Assembly (NCBI GenBank): GCA_025766275.1
Contig: JAFKAC010000051.1
Span: forward strand, 1-64,000
Source: Lactarius indigo
Lineage: Eukaryota > Basidiomycota > Agaricomycetes > Russulales > Russulaceae
Direction of reading: 5' to 3'
Length of the DNA: 64,000 nucleotides
A program made the position numbers and the translations under genes. The notes beneath the pieces are model-generated. The model saw nothing but the letters and a program-made list of their open reading frames with translations. It was not told the origin of the DNA and ran no database searches. Positions 1 to 12,700 of this stretch are shown piece by piece (positions within the stretch are counted from its first letter, which is position 1; each line of letters opens with the position of its first letter).

Positions 1-489
1 TTGCTCCCATAGCTCTGTAAGCTTGAGGGATCTCCGCTACCATCAGAATCATTGAGGTATTCATTCTGCATAATGGATGAGATGAGGATGGATAGATGGA
101 CAAGGTATGGTGATTGAGAGGATGGACAAATGTACTAGGTGTGACGCTTAAGTGGATGGATATGAGCATCTCATTGTGATGGCCAGTCATTAAATATGTT
201 CCTGTGATACAATAGAGAATCGGATGATGGTCGGGAATGGTCCGACATCAAGCACCAATACAATGAAACTGTTTGAGCAATGTGGGGTCTCATATTGTGC
301 AAGAGGATGTCCCGACGTGTAATAGCCATGGCATGACTTGGTATTACAATGTTCTAATAGTGGACCTCTGCACCTGAAGATGAGACATATGTGAAACATG
401 TATGGACATGTGGAGACAACAGATGGGGCAGAAAGGAGCACTTGAGGATTTGATATCAGAGTGGACATATGTGATGATATAATGGTCAT

Positions 490-660
490 AGTACATGTAT
501 TGGGCGAAGCGGACGTCCGGCTATGTATATCCGCCATACAGCCCATTCAATTGACATTTACATATAACATGGTACAGGCATCGGGAGAAGCGGAAATCCG
601 ACCAACTATATCCGCTATGTGTTCCATTTTATCGACAGCTACATATGACATGTTACATGG
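490..660. repeat. Two-copy imperfect tandem repeat (~83 bp unit)
   Basis: Two diverged copies lie head to tail, each containing a core of the form gaagcggaNNTCCG, then tatatccgc, then catataacatg or a close variant. They lie just 3' of the minus-strand gene of element 1. The flanking sequence at 1-489 is rich in ATG/CATGTG words and holds no gene I can support. Confidence 0.5.
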
Positions 661-678
661 GCTACGCAATAGTGCGGA

Positions 679-1712
679 TCACCCGAGGGCGGCTGCAGTC
701 TGTTCAATCTCAAGAACTACCTTGTGAAGCTCGTCATTTATGTCTTTCAAATTAGCCCTAAGCTTGGTGACTGTTTCCCACAGTTGTGCAAGCCGAATCT
801 TGAGCGCAGCTGTCCTGGCATCCAATTCGCCAAGGTCTTGGGGCTTTGTGGTGGCGGGGATGGTGATACCCATCGGATGCATGGTGCCGGTGGGAGCGGA
901 TGTTCCGGGGGACGCAGACGGCTTTGTGGGGAGCTCCGCAGCACTACGAGTTACAGGGCGAGTCACCCCACTGCGGACGTCCTGCGACTTGTCTGATGCG
1001 ATGGGCTGTATGCATATGTCTTTAGGATCTGTGGGATGTGTGTAATAGATGTATAAATACGTACCCGTGCTTTCGGAACGCCCGCCTTTCTATCAGAGGT
1101 CTTAGGAACATTGGGCAGTCGTTCAGGATCTGCACCATTGATATCCATGATATCTGAATCCTAGAATAGAGGTAATGTGTGAATATGATATAAAGCACAC
1201 TTAGACATACCTGCGTCTCTGCAGACGTCGAGTCCACTAGGGATAAGTCAACGACAGCAGCAGAGGGTTTCCCCTTAGCTGCGGAGCCCGCCGGACCTCC
1301 CTGCGGGTGACCCACGAGCCTTTGAGATGCAGGGATGAGGTCCATGAAGTCGTCAAGTGGGGATGCACCCCGGACCTTCATCCTCTTCGCATCAGGCTGT
1401 AGGGGACGATGTTAGTATGTATCAGGCATATAGTGATCTAATTCCATACCTTGGTGCGTACATCCTTGTTACCCACCGCCTTGGGGAGTGGAATGACTGG
1501 AGATGAACGCTTGACAGAAAGTCAAAGCCATCATCTTCCACAGCTGCTTTTGGGGCCGGCGGAGGTCCCATTGACTTGGACTTAGCACGATTAGGGGCTT
1601 GATGGGAGCAGGCATGGGCTTGATGGGAGGAGGCTGGGGCTTACTTGGGGCGGGCTGGGGATCGCTCAGATGTGCAAGACTGAGACTGGGAAGAACGGGG
1701 AGCGTCGGACAT
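679..1712 (-). pseudogene. KDZ-associated coiled-coil protein gene (element 1), frameshifted near its 5' end
   Basis: I do not recognise a named family. Exons on the minus strand: 1712-~1450 (ATG at 1712), 1396-1211, 1160-1065 and 1005-679. The last three have consistent GT-AG borders and phase 0. The first exon needs a frame change near 1527, so this copy is probably broken. The encoded protein is Ser/Pro/Ala-rich, with a C-terminal heptad-like helix (LDARTAALKIRLAQLWETV and following residues) that should form a coiled coil. It occupies the position held in element 2 by the gene at 22366-23701, whose C-terminus also ends in a short helical segment beginning SLDPSDHSGD. Homology of the two is plausible but weak. 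A role as an accessory transposition protein is inference from its position only. Confidence 0.5.
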
Positions 1713-3145
1713 AGTTGCTGTGCTCTGAGAAGTGAGGAGGCCTAGTTCAGCGAATATATTATTGTTTCAAACGTGTCCCAATCAGATTCGATGTGTACGC
1801 ATATGTACATGTGATCTGTCTTCGATTGGAAGCATGGATCGACATCGGACATGGGTCTTTGAACGTGCTCGAAGCGCGTGCGTGGAGTAAACGTGGGCAG
1901 AGGGTGGAGAAGAGGGAGTTAAAGTGAAAGCAGCCCGGGATGACGATAGGATAGGGGAATAATATGAGAAGAATGACCCGAGATGTTGACGAAAGAGACG
2001 ATGAGCAGAGCCGAGCAAAAGAACTCTTTGCGAAGATCGTTAGATCAATCGCGAAGGGAATTTACCTAGAGAAGTACAAAGGGTCAGCGGCGCAGGGTCG
2101 AAAAAGACAAGAAGAGAGTCGATCTTGAAGTAGATGAGGGGTACGAGTCGAGCGATTGAGGAAAAGCGTTTCGAGTGCCTTCGACTTTAAGGCCTGACCC
2201 GAAAGCTAGCTGAATCACACGAAATGCGAAGGAGAAAGGATGGGGGAGATCAACTGCCACATTCCGAACGCGAACCCGAGGCTTTTATACATGCGGTCAG
2301 TACCTAAAGCCAAACGAAGTAAAATCGCGACTAAGTCGAAAGGTGTGAGGAAGGAAGTGTAAAAGTGGGAAAAGGTAAACTAAAAGTCGTAAGTGGAGAG
2401 GGGATCAACGGGTGGAAACACGAGGCGAGCGCGGGGAAAAGGGTACGAGTCATCGGAAAGTAGGAGAGTCGGAGAACAAGGGAGCGTGGTTGAACGACAG
2501 CGCCGGCGGTATCAACGACGCGCACTATGAGTACAAAGAAAAATGTCAGAAAAAGAAGGGTAAATTTAAACGATATTGGGCGCGCCTGTGCCCGAGACAG
2601 AGAGCGCGAACTAGAACAGTTCGACGAAGAGTCGTGGCTTGAGAGGCAATGGCGCGAAGTCGATCGGCTGAGGGTGAAGACATGAAGGAGGCGATGAAGA
2701 CGTCGGGGAAAGCAAAGGAATGGTGAGTGGTGGAAGCATGGTAGACTTGAGGCCGTTGGCGTCGCAGTTGGGAGGCTTGAAGGCGACGTTAGCCCAGTAC
2801 GGGCAATCGGGTGGCGTCCGACGATGACGGAAGAGACGGGGAAGATGGCGAGGCAAGGAACGACAGATTTGACGACGAGATGAAGGAGGAAGGGTGAAAG
2901 ACAAGGCGAGGCGAAGTGAGCGAGGACAGGTTGATGAGTTGGTGATGGACGAGATAAGCGTGACGGGTGACAATTGCAGAGTGGCTGAGATACTCGGAAG
3001 CAGCCAGTTTCGGGCCCAAGGGCCGTGCTGCCGTTACATCGTGGGAAGTCCGATGGAGCCCGACATGGTTCTTTGGGGGTTATTCTGTGAGCGCATATCT
3101 CTCCCATATCTCCCCCATATATCCCGCCCCGCCACATCACTTGCA
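1713..3145. other. Divergent intergenic region of element 1; no supported gene
   Basis: This stretch separates the minus-strand coiled-coil gene from the plus-strand cysteine-cluster gene. Around 2330-2900 the plus strand is strongly purine-biased, which opens a long low-complexity frame on the minus strand that has no conserved features. A TATA-like ttttatac lies near 2283. The corresponding spacer in element 2 is only ~0.5 kb. Confidence 0.4.
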
Positions 3146-5036
3146 ATGGCTAAGAAAGCTGTCACAGAATTGACGAAGGATGAGACTGTCATGCTTGTGA
3201 TAGCTGCTAAGTGCCTGGCAGCAATTAGACACGTTGCGGAGGTCCCTACGATGGCTGAGCAACTGGCCATGCTCAACAAGCATGTCAGTGTGGAGCTGGT
3301 AAGTCAGTTCGATAAATATACTGAGCAATAAACTGATACATGTTATAGAAGACAGTTAGTGCGATATTCAGACGGTATATAGACCGCCCCAAGAAGCCCA
3401 GGCTTCATGCAGTCGCCCAGGTAATGGGATATGAGTGGGGGAACGCTAGGCGGGAGTCCTGCGATCCAGACTGGGACAATGTAACCATCGATTACATTGC
3501 ATCTCTATGCGAAAAACAAGAGATAATAAGTCCGGACTGGCACGAAGCATACACATCTATCGATCTAAGCAAGTATCTGGAGGGTATTCAGCTGAAGAAG
3601 ATGTGGTGGGCTCCTGTCAACGAATATGTGGATGATGGTACGTCCCCTGCATACACTTGTTCCATCGCTCACTTGTGCCAAGTCGCTATGGATGAGCCAG
3701 CAGATGACCCGGCGGATGACCTGGTGGATGAGCCTGCAGATGGCTCTGCGGACGAGCCTGCAGACGAGCCTGCGGATGATCCCACAGATGATCCTGGGGA
3801 TGGCTCAACTCATCCATCCAGACCAGAGTCGTCCCTCGCAAGTGCAACGCTTCCCGACAAGGGAAAGGCTCGAGCTGATCCACCACCATCTGAGCCTTTG
3901 AAGCATCCGTATGGCCTGCGGAACAAGAAGCGGCCTGCTCCGGCGAGCCCTGATGAACCAACTGTGGAGTCAGAGGAAACAACCCCTCGGAAGTCCGGCA
4001 AGTCGCAAGTTGAGGTGGTTATTTCATCCCCTCCTCGTGCCAAACAGCGCCCACGTCTTGAAGAGGATAGTACGGTTGAGGCCACGGGTCTGGTGAGCAT
4101 TGTGGACTTATTCTATCATTTTATTGGTTACTATATTCGCTGCAGGATATGTGTGGCCCATGTATAACTCGCAAAGCAAAGGCGTGCAAGCCCAGGCCAA
4201 TGTGAGGCACTTGACGTCCGCTTGTGTCGCCTGTGCGACTCTACACAAGACCTGCAGTCTGCCTGCATCCTGGGGCATCAGGCCGCATTGGATGGGGGAC
4301 GCCCGATCCGCCTCGTCCGTACGCACGCAAACCCCGAGTAAGTCCGGTATATTTCCGAATGCGAATGTGCCAGAGATATCACTTATAATATCTAGGCATT
4401 CTTGTGGATGCGCAAATTGAAGCTCTTGCGCAACGGGTGGACGAACTGTCCAGCGAAATACGTGATTTGAAGAAGGACCAGGCCACATCGATGGAGGAGA
4501 ACTGTCGTGGATGACGTTGAACGAACCAGAAGTTGCAGGACACTCTCCTCATGCTGGGAGTGCTCTTGGAGAAGCAGGGGTCGATTCTTCCTCTATCCCT
4601 GGCATTGGACAGCCCGCTTCTAGCACCACTAATTCCCCTGGCCTCCAGGCCACATCTTCGCCAGGAATCCCCTTATCTTTACTCAAACTTTCAGATGCAC
4701 GTTCAAATGCATCATTGAAAACTTCAAGCGTCGTTTCAGAGCCCCGCCAAGTGATGGGTATGTATTATTCTTATAGCAGATGTCCCGCTCTGACATGCGT
4801 TTCAAGTGGATCGATTGGGTGGGAGTGCCCCTGCCTCCAAGGCCGCATCCGTCACCTCTCGCCATTCCGTGGCCTCACACCATTCCTCTACGGGTGGGCC
4901 GCTGCGCCAACCATCAGGTGAGTAGTTTGTGTTTCTTGGCTGTTTCATGCACACCTAACGTATGTTTCAAGTTGCGCGTTCGGGTGGGAGTGCTGCATCA
5001 CGCAGGCCATCGCCAGAGATCCCCCCTGCACAGTAA
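3146..5036 (+). pseudogene. Zn(2)Cys(6)-like KDZ accessory protein, element 1 copy, frameshifted
   Basis: Exons seen: 3146-3298; 3349-3637; one ending 4092; one starting 4146; then small 3' exons, one of them coding a coiled coil (ILVDAQIEALAQRVDELSS, ~4396-4450); stop at 5034-5036. Exons 1-2 code a helical N-terminal domain. Exon 3 is acidic, with DEPADD-type repeats, followed by a basic stretch. Exon 4 begins with CGPC and a CKPRP motif. The second half of the cysteine cluster (CVACATLHKTC) is in another reading frame, so an indel breaks the cluster. Order, splice pattern and cysteine spacing match the intact gene at 24217-26081. The predicted role is DNA binding for the transposon, by inference. 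The indel could be an assembly error. Confidence 0.6.
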
Positions 5037-5755
5037 ATAATTGAATATGCGTTTTAGGACAATTTGTAATCACGTAGTCGGACTTCCCCATTTGAATGAA
5101 TCGGTACATGTGACATGTGTGCAATCAGTTTCATGTGATCCATCTGTCATTTGCTTCATGTGACCCATCTGTAACATGTGACGTCGTATATCATACGACT
5201 TGATTCCCATATGTGGGATTCTGCAAAGCTGAGTGGCATGCAACTTAATACATCGGACCATCCGGAATAAACCCGACTCACACCCTAAATACATCTCCAT
5301 TAAGTGGTTGGCACATTGCAAAGGCGGGATACATGGCTGAATATCTCTGTAGTAAAGCTGGCAGGTTGTATCACATATGCCTTCTATAGATCATATCAAA
5401 TATGCATGTGTTTAGAGTATTGTATGTCTAGTATTATTCCTTCGCCATTTATATGTGACATTGAAACAGTGGACCGTCCAACATTCATGCCATGTCATAT
5501 ATTGAGGTGTAGTCTAACAATTACCATAGATCCTCAGGCAGCGTTTCATGTATCTTCAGCAAGGCCAAACCTGTTTCACATGTCCATGGTATTATATTGC
5601 TTCAGGTTTAGCTACTCTATTGCTCTACTACCAATCATGGAGTCTCACACATCCAAAGGCAACTTGTATCATCCACATCAAAGCCCTCCCGGTACACCAG
5701 CACCATTCACGAACATAAGCGGATCTCCCGCTCCCCCCCTCTCCACACTCCCACC
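5037..5755. other. Spacer with CATGTGA-type repeats; no supported gene
   Basis: Between 5100 and 5185 the words catgtga and ccatctgt recur several times as imperfect ~20-bp repeats. The remainder is AT-rich with no codon-like structure. It corresponds to the spacer 26082-27067 of element 2. Confidence 0.4.
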
Positions 5756-6247
5756 ATGTTTTCCGATCCTGTGGACGACTCACCCTCTGATACACAATCA
5801 TTTGATGAGGATGACATGTATGGCTCAGATGGTGATGTTGAAACCATCAGTCTGAAACCCCTGCTGGAACATGTTTCTGAGGAGCAAGAAACAAGTTCAA
5901 TCAATCAATGTGTGGTATGTACCTGTCACCATCAATTCTTCCTATTCCATCTTACCTTTCAGGCAGATGTGGAACATCCTTTGGAGGAGCAGGAAAGCTC
6001 ACTCAATGACTATGAGGTGTGTACCTGTCATTGTCAATCCATTCCATCCATCTTACCTTTCAAGGTGGACATGGATATCATTTCCAACTCAGAGAATATA
6101 CACAGGAGTGTGAATGACTTCTCCCTCATGGTAAGGGCACTGTGTGAGGCAGAAGGGATTGAGGTTTCCAATATTTCACATGGACAGAAGATAGCCTGTA
6201 TCATGATGATGGGTTGGATCATGCATCGGAGATGTCTTCGGAATTAG
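5756..6247 (+). CDS. Small acidic KDZ-associated protein (element 1)
   Basis: No named family recognised. Exons 5756-5914, 5963-6016 and 6065-6247, with two 48-nt introns. The N-terminal part carries the motif FDEDDMYGSD, which also occurs in the product of 27068-27592 in element 2, at the same place upstream of the transposase. The protein is Asp/Glu/Ser-rich with a more hydrophobic C-terminus. The two introns are very similar to each other (both GTRTGTACCTGTCA at the start and CTTACCTTTC near the end) and the exon sequence around them is also duplicated, so an exon-intron unit has been tandemly copied. Both introns are multiples of three, so retention would keep the frame. Function unknown; conservation in two copies argues that it is a real element gene. 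Confidence 0.55.
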   Translation: MFSDPVDDSPSDTQSFDEDDMYGSDGDVETISLKPLLEHVSEEQETSSINQCVVCTCHHQFFLFHLTFQADVEHPLEEQESSLNDYEVCTCHCQSIPSILPFKVDMDIISNSENIHRSVNDFSLMVRALCEAEGIEVSNISHGQKIACIMMMGWIMHRRCLRN

Positions 6248-8432
6248 GAAATACTAATGATAGTTGATTAGAAGGTCCTCCATGATGTAGACTATTGTAC
6301 TGTGGTCGTACTGTCTCATGTAGGGTTTCACATTGGGACTGGTTTCAGATTTGAAGTTGGACAACACCACTAGTGGATCAACCAGGTGTATAGATCATTG
6401 AGGATGCTCAGGTATATTTAAGAATGGAGATAATCCATGTCACCCATTGACTTTCATTCACACCATCTTCATTCTATCCATTTCCATTCATCATGCCTCC
6501 AAAGAATACCTTCACCATTCCCATGGGAGATGTTGTTGAGGTTGTTAACCAGACACGGAAGACTAAGTGGGGACTCCGTACCACTGTAAAGGAAGTCCCT
6601 TTCCACTTAAAGAAGGGGAAGTCAGGTCAAGCTTCAATGTCTCAAACTGGAGTGGAGGACCACTATGGAGACAGTACAGTCGCAGTCATCCAGGGACTCC
6701 ACCACATGGGATAGAGGAATCACATACCCTTCACCACATAGAGCCATATGAACCTGATTTGCAAGACTTTCAAGCAGAGGAATCCCAGCCCCAACAAAGT
6801 GTATGTCCACAAACCTCCTAGATCATTGTCGGACTTCTGATTATTCGTAGACACCAATGAGCCAGTGGACAGACATGCGGAGCAGATACATCCACCTTTT
6901 TGCTCGAGATGGAGGGTCTGACAAGTGCTCCAAATTGCTCTATGTGTACCAGTTCAATGCAGATCAAGTGCTCCAAGTGTATTGGAGGAAAGTACTTCTG
7001 CAAGGAATGTTGCCTTCAAACACATATGCGATCCCCATTCCATCAGATGTTCCCGCTGGACTGGCACACACTTTGCACCAATGTCATTAATGTCAATTGG
7101 ATTTGAAGCTCTGCTTTGGTCCATGATGGGAGGCCATTGTCCACTTACAGTGGAGGTATGAAACATATCAGATATATTAATCCCACATATACTCATATAT
7201 CCATAGGGACACCAAGTGTCAGATGGGACACAGCGCAGAAAGCGGACGTCCCATCAGACTCGTTCTGCATCACTTGTATCTGTTGAGGAAGAGCAGGCTC
7301 ATTCATCGGGAGGGTCCGCAGCCTTCGTCACAAACTCTTGAAGATATGCCTGGGATTTCAGATACATTGTTTGACTTTGCTGGGGATGTGTTTGGATCCC
7401 TCTGAGGGAAAACACACGACGCACTCGGACCACAATGTCGGGAAACCCGCTGATCACCGTTGTCAATCAAACAGGTGTCTTTGATATGGATGTACTCTTC
7501 TGCATATGCCCCAACGCTGGTGCCAATGATGAGCAACTACTCCAAGCTGGAATATTTCCTTCAACCTTCAAGCAGATTGAGACTGCATTCACCTTCTCAG
7601 TTCTGGATGACTTCTTGGCTGACAACCTGGAGTGGCAAGACAACTGCACAACAGTACTATTCTAAGCTTCAGAGCATCACCAATCGGATGTTCCCTGACC
7701 AGTCCCGGTGAGTATCAATGCTATCCTGATACTGCATAACATCTTATTGATGGAGACATATAGAACCTCTACAAACAGCTCTTGAGGGCATCCCGACAAT
7801 GGAGGGACTTGAAGAATAGGATTGAAAGCGGTTTGGGACATCAGCACACAGGGACATCCGCTAATGAAGGGTCCATGGCCATATTCTGTCCAGCCTGTCC
7901 ACAGCCAGGCATCAATCTACAGATGATTGGAGGACCAGATATAATGATAAGCCGTATGTATTCATTGAGAACATGTCAAATATCTCAGTATTGACTTGCT
8001 CGAAGGAATCAACTCATCCAAACCTTCATAATGGATGGCAACTTCTCAGCAGAGCACATGAGGTGTAGGACAGGAGATACGGACGTTCCCGCTATCAGCG
8101 GGATGGCCTTTCATGGCAAATCCCAATTCATATAAGGCTCATCTGCCATAGTTGGGCAAGAGATTTCCCAGGTATGTCAGATACTATTGACAGTGACTGT
8201 TGTCTTATAGTCTCATAGCCCAGCACATGTAACACATACAGGGCCATTGAACAGGCCAATTCAAGTCGTCCACACCTTGATGTTACAGGCATCGGAGCAA
8301 CCGCATGCTGTCATGGATTCTTTGTCCCTACATCTGTAGTTGACTTCTCCAGAAGGGAGAGAGGTATGTCTGACGCATTAAGCACCCTAAGTATGGAATT
8401 GATAATTGATGTATGTTTGATGTCAGGCAAAT

Positions 8433-8973
8433 TGTTGATAAGTGACCCTTGCGCACTTAGTGGCTCGTACGGACCGGACCTGCAGCATGGACTGCTTTAG
8501 ATTAGATATACAGGACCTGTAGATTAGATACTATTTGATCTGTACAATCTGGACTTACCATTGTTCTTTACTTGGTATTATCTTTATTATGATGTCAGTA
8601 TGATATCATCTAGTTCTGGACTCTCCTTGTACTCCCTTCCCTTGTTCTCAAAGCGTCCACTCTTTTGTCCCTTTGTAGAACAATAGCACCTTTGTATTCT
8701 GTGACTAGCGTTACTTACCTTGTACTACTGTCACTCTCTGTAGGAGTATAAGTAGAGTACCATGTACGCTCCTGGTCCACATCAGTTCTCACTGTTTGGT
8801 GCCAGGTAAGCTTCCTTCCCTCCAATGTAACAATATCAGTTCTCACTGTTTGTGTGCCAGACACCCTCTGCTTCACTGCTTGACATTCCCCTCTGCTGCT
8901 AACCAGCTTGCCACTAGTATCTCACCACAGACTCTTTGCCTCTGTGAGTATGTTATGTCTTTGCTGTTCATCA
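8433..8973 (+). repeat. Copia-1 5' LTR
   Basis: 541 bp, TGTTGATAAG...TTCATCA. It contains a TATA-like gtataagtagag near 8744. It differs from the 3' LTR by only a few positions (for example cttagtggc versus cttagcggc, gacctgc versus gacttgc, and two small indels), which indicates a recent insertion. Confidence 0.9.
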
Positions 8974-8987
8974 GGTTATGGGCCCTG
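8974..8987 (+). promoter_or_regulatory. Copia-1 primer binding site, half-tRNA(iMet) type
   Basis: The sequence directly after the LTR is ggttatgggccctg. Its reverse complement, cagggcccataacc, has the form of the anticodon arm of eukaryotic initiator tRNA-Met, including cat in the loop. Copia of Drosophila is known to use a cleaved initiator-tRNA half as primer. Copia-2 carries the same site at 54519. Confidence 0.6.
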
Positions 8988-9758
8988 GTGCCCTAGCCAC
9001 TCCACTTGGCTGGTCACTGTCTTCCTAGGAAGACACACCAGGCTAAGGTCTGTCTGGGGCCTTACCAGCCTTGCCCAAGGCAGAGAGCAGTGGGGCGCCA
9101 CTTGTCTCTGCTGAGGAACCTCCTGTGTATGTACTGCCCAGTAGTCCTACTTTCACCCCTACTGTTTTCCTAGCCCCTGCGCTATGCGCAAGGAGATTGG
9201 GGTCTGGTAAGCCCCTTAACTTCAAAATATCCAGGCGTGCATGGCCCACTGGGCTGTGTATTGTGGAGCTTAGCGCCAGCTGTCTCTGGTGCTCCACACT
9301 GGGCGCAGGATCTCCTCACCATGGGAGTGTAAACCTGGTTCAGGCTCTGGGGGGTGTTCACCATTATGGTGTTCTGCAACCAGATACCTGCCTTGTAGCG
9401 GCAATGGGAAAGGACTCAGTAAAGCCACTTGTGGCGATGAGGCAAACCAACAGGCCGAGGAGGCTGAGGTAGACAGCCTTGGGCTCTGAAAGCAATCCCT
9501 TCACCTTCCCCCTGACGCAAAACCATTGAGCTGTGTCCTTAGACACATCCTGGCTGGCAGCTAGCTCATGGTATGGCAAAGGGACTCTCTCAACCTGGGC
9601 CTAGCCCTTGTATCACTGGCATACTATCAGGAGGCAGGACGTGTTAGCGTTCTGGCCTTACAGAATCACAGACAGGAGTGGTACCCCCTCTATCTTTATG
9701 TCTTGCAACTATGAAGCACTGTCGCTGACTGCTCCTCGGCGACAGATAAATCATCCCA

Positions 9759-12700
9759 ATGTCTGGTTCTTCATCTACCCCTGCTGCCGGTGCTGGTGCT
9801 CCTCCCAGCCCCACTGGTGGCTCTGCAGGAGGCTCACTCCCTCCTCCTTCTGGGTCCACACCCTCCACACGTCTCTCTCAGGCCCACAGTGCCAACTTCG
9901 GCATGCCATCAGGCATCCATCTCACTCAGTTTGACGGCACTGGTTGGAACTGAATGGTCTGGGACCATTGAGGCTATCCTCACGCTGCATGAGGCTGAAG
10001 ATGTGTTCACCCTGGACACACCCCCATCTGGTATCACTATCGATGAGTGGGATCAGTCCAGCGTCGCTCCAAGGCGTACCTCCGCCTTTACTTAAAGCCA
10101 GATGTCTACTCCCTTGTGGCGGACAATATGTCTATGCCACCTTCAAGGCGAAGTGGGACAAGCTGAGAGACGTATACGCTGGTGCTTCGGGCAGCACCAC
10201 CATCTTTAACTTGTGGATCCAGTTAACGCAAGCCCGCCTCGACGACTCCGCACCCATGCCGCTCAGCTGGCCAAGCTCAATGAGCTAAGGGTTGCCCTTT
10301 CCAACGCGCAGATGGGTGTCTCTGACGTCCAATACTGCCTCATTCTCCTCCACGCGGCTGCCGCCCTCTTATGAGGTGTTGGCCTCAACCATCCTTTGCC
10401 AGTGGGGCCCCCTCCGCACTCAAGCACGCTGAAATAATTGCGCGCATAGTGTCGGAAGAAGCTCGCCGCGCCGGGCCCTCTGGCTCTTCCTCAACAAGGT
10501 GGCCCCCCGTCAAGTCGACGGGCAAAAAGGGCAAGAAGGACCACTCTGGTCTGACTTGCCACTATTGCAACAAAAAGGGCCACATCAAGCCTGACTGCAG
10601 GAAGAAAAAGAAGGATGAGGCTGACGCAAAGGAGAAGGAGAAGGCAGGCAACAAGGCTGCCAAATAGTCATATTCTTGTACCTACCACCGCCTCCATTAA
10701 GGAGGTCGAAGAGCCCGCCATAGACTGGGCTTCTCAATCTATTTCTGTTGCCTTGTATGCTGCCTCGCGTGTGCGTTGGATGATGGACAGTGGTGCTACA
10801 CACCACATTACACCACATCGGTCTGACTTCAAGACTACACCCCAACTAAAGGCACTGTACGCCTGGGTGATAAGTCCACTATAGACCAAGTGGGTGTCGG
10901 GTCTGTCGTCTTTACAACGAGCCAGGGTATCTCTATCACCCTCAGTAATGTGCTACACCTACCACAGGTGAAGACGCGCTTCTTGTCGACGCGCGCCCTA
11001 GCACAAAAGGTGCTGAGATTGCCTTTGATAGTGGCTCATTTAAAATATCTATCAACAAAAGTGTGTGGCCAAAGGCTACCTTGAGGACAACCTTTACTGG
11101 TTGGACGCAGCCAGCGTCGGCCTCAACGCCCACACAAAATCAAGTGCTGCCACACTTGATATCTGGCATCAACGCATGGGACACATCTCCCTGTGGCGCT
11201 GAAGCGCATGGTCCCTCTGCCACTACTGGCATGGACATAGATAGCTCTACCACGGCCCACACAGTCTGCCGTGGGTGCGAGATGGGCAAGTCCACTCGCC
11301 AACCCTTTTCTGCGTCCTCCAACAAAAGGACAACTCGTCAATTTGAGATCGTGCACAGTGACCTCGCCGGTCCTATGCAGACTCAGTCCCTGCAAGGCTC
11401 GACTACACAGCCACCTTCATAGACCACACTAAGTTCACTGTGGTCACTTCCTTAAGTCAAACCAGTTTGCTAAGTCGCTGCAATGTATTTGGCCTGGGGT
11501 GAAACCCAGTCTGGCCATAAATGCGCGCTCTGCACTCTGACCGCGGTGGCGAGTACATGTCGAGTGTCACGCAGGACATTCTTAAGCAGAAAGGGATAGA
11601 GCATCACCTCACGATGCCGGGTTCACCACAGTCTAACGGAAAGCCGAGCGGTTTAACCGCACCATTATGGATAAGGCAATGTCCATGCTTCACACAGCTG
11701 GCATGTCTAAAGGCTTCTGGGAGCATGCAGTGTGCGCAGCTGTGCACATCTATAACCGCTCTCCAGTCCGTGGGCTTAAGTGGCGCACTCCTTATGAGCT
11801 CTGGCACTCTGGCAAAGTGCCCGATCTCACATCTTCGCGTCTTCGGATGCAAGGGGTACATGCATGTACCCGCTGATAAGCGTCGCAAATTGGATGCGAA
11901 GGCCATTGAGGTCACGCTTATCGGGTTTGAGCCCGAATCTAAGGGCTATAAGCTCTGGGACCGCTCAACCCGCTCCGTTCGAGTGTCCAGGGATGTGACA
12001 TTCGACGAGAGTAGCTTCCCGTCCCTTCAGGGTGTTGAGACACACCCCACACCTTCACCACCAGTCGTGCCTAGCACAACAGTGACTGCCGTGCCTCACC
12101 CGCCGGCGTTACCACCAATGCGAGCCCCCTCCCCTGCACACTCCAGTAGTAGTGAGGAGGAGGATGTTGAAAAGCTCCTAGACCCCCCACAAGTCCAACC
12201 ACGCCCCACCACTCCACCACCTGCTTGCCAGCTCTGCCCACCACACCTAAACGTGAGCAGACCACTCCCACTTCACCCCCGCCGCCTAGTGCAACGCGCA
12301 TTATGCGCCATGTCCCTCCTCCCTCACCAGAAATGCCTGGGGGATTTGAGGATCGTGCACAGCGTAGTCAGCTGTTGCGCGAAATGGACAATGCACCAAG
12401 GCGCAGTGCTCGTGCCCCTGTCCCTAATCCGCGTTACTTCAATGCGGACAATGCGGCATGGCGCGGCAGGCGTCTGGGGTATGCGGAGTTACTGGCTGCT
12501 GCCTTTGTGGGCCGAGACCCTGCAACTATGCAGAGGCCATGCGGTCTGCAGCTGCAGATGAGTGGACTAAGGCGTGTCAGTATGAAATGGACGCCCTAGC
12601 TAAGAATGGGACTTGGGAGTTAGTGGATCTCCCGCCTAATCGCAAGGCAGTAAAATCCAAATGGGTCTTTAAGCTCAAAGCGGATGGCCGCTACAGAGCT

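Noticed and set aside
2331..3146. Minus-strand open frame of ~271 codons upstream of the element 1 Zn-cluster gene
   Set aside because: Low-complexity Ser/Pro/Leu sequence opposite a purine-rich stretch; no motif and no counterpart in element 2.
4108..4488. Minus-strand open frame opposite the element 1 Zn-cluster gene
   Set aside because: It overlaps spliced coding exons with conserved cysteines on the plus strand and has no homologue in element 2.
8796..9489. Short open frames in the Copia-1 LTR and leader
   Set aside because: Those in the LTR recur in both LTR copies and have no protein features; the leader frames are unconserved.
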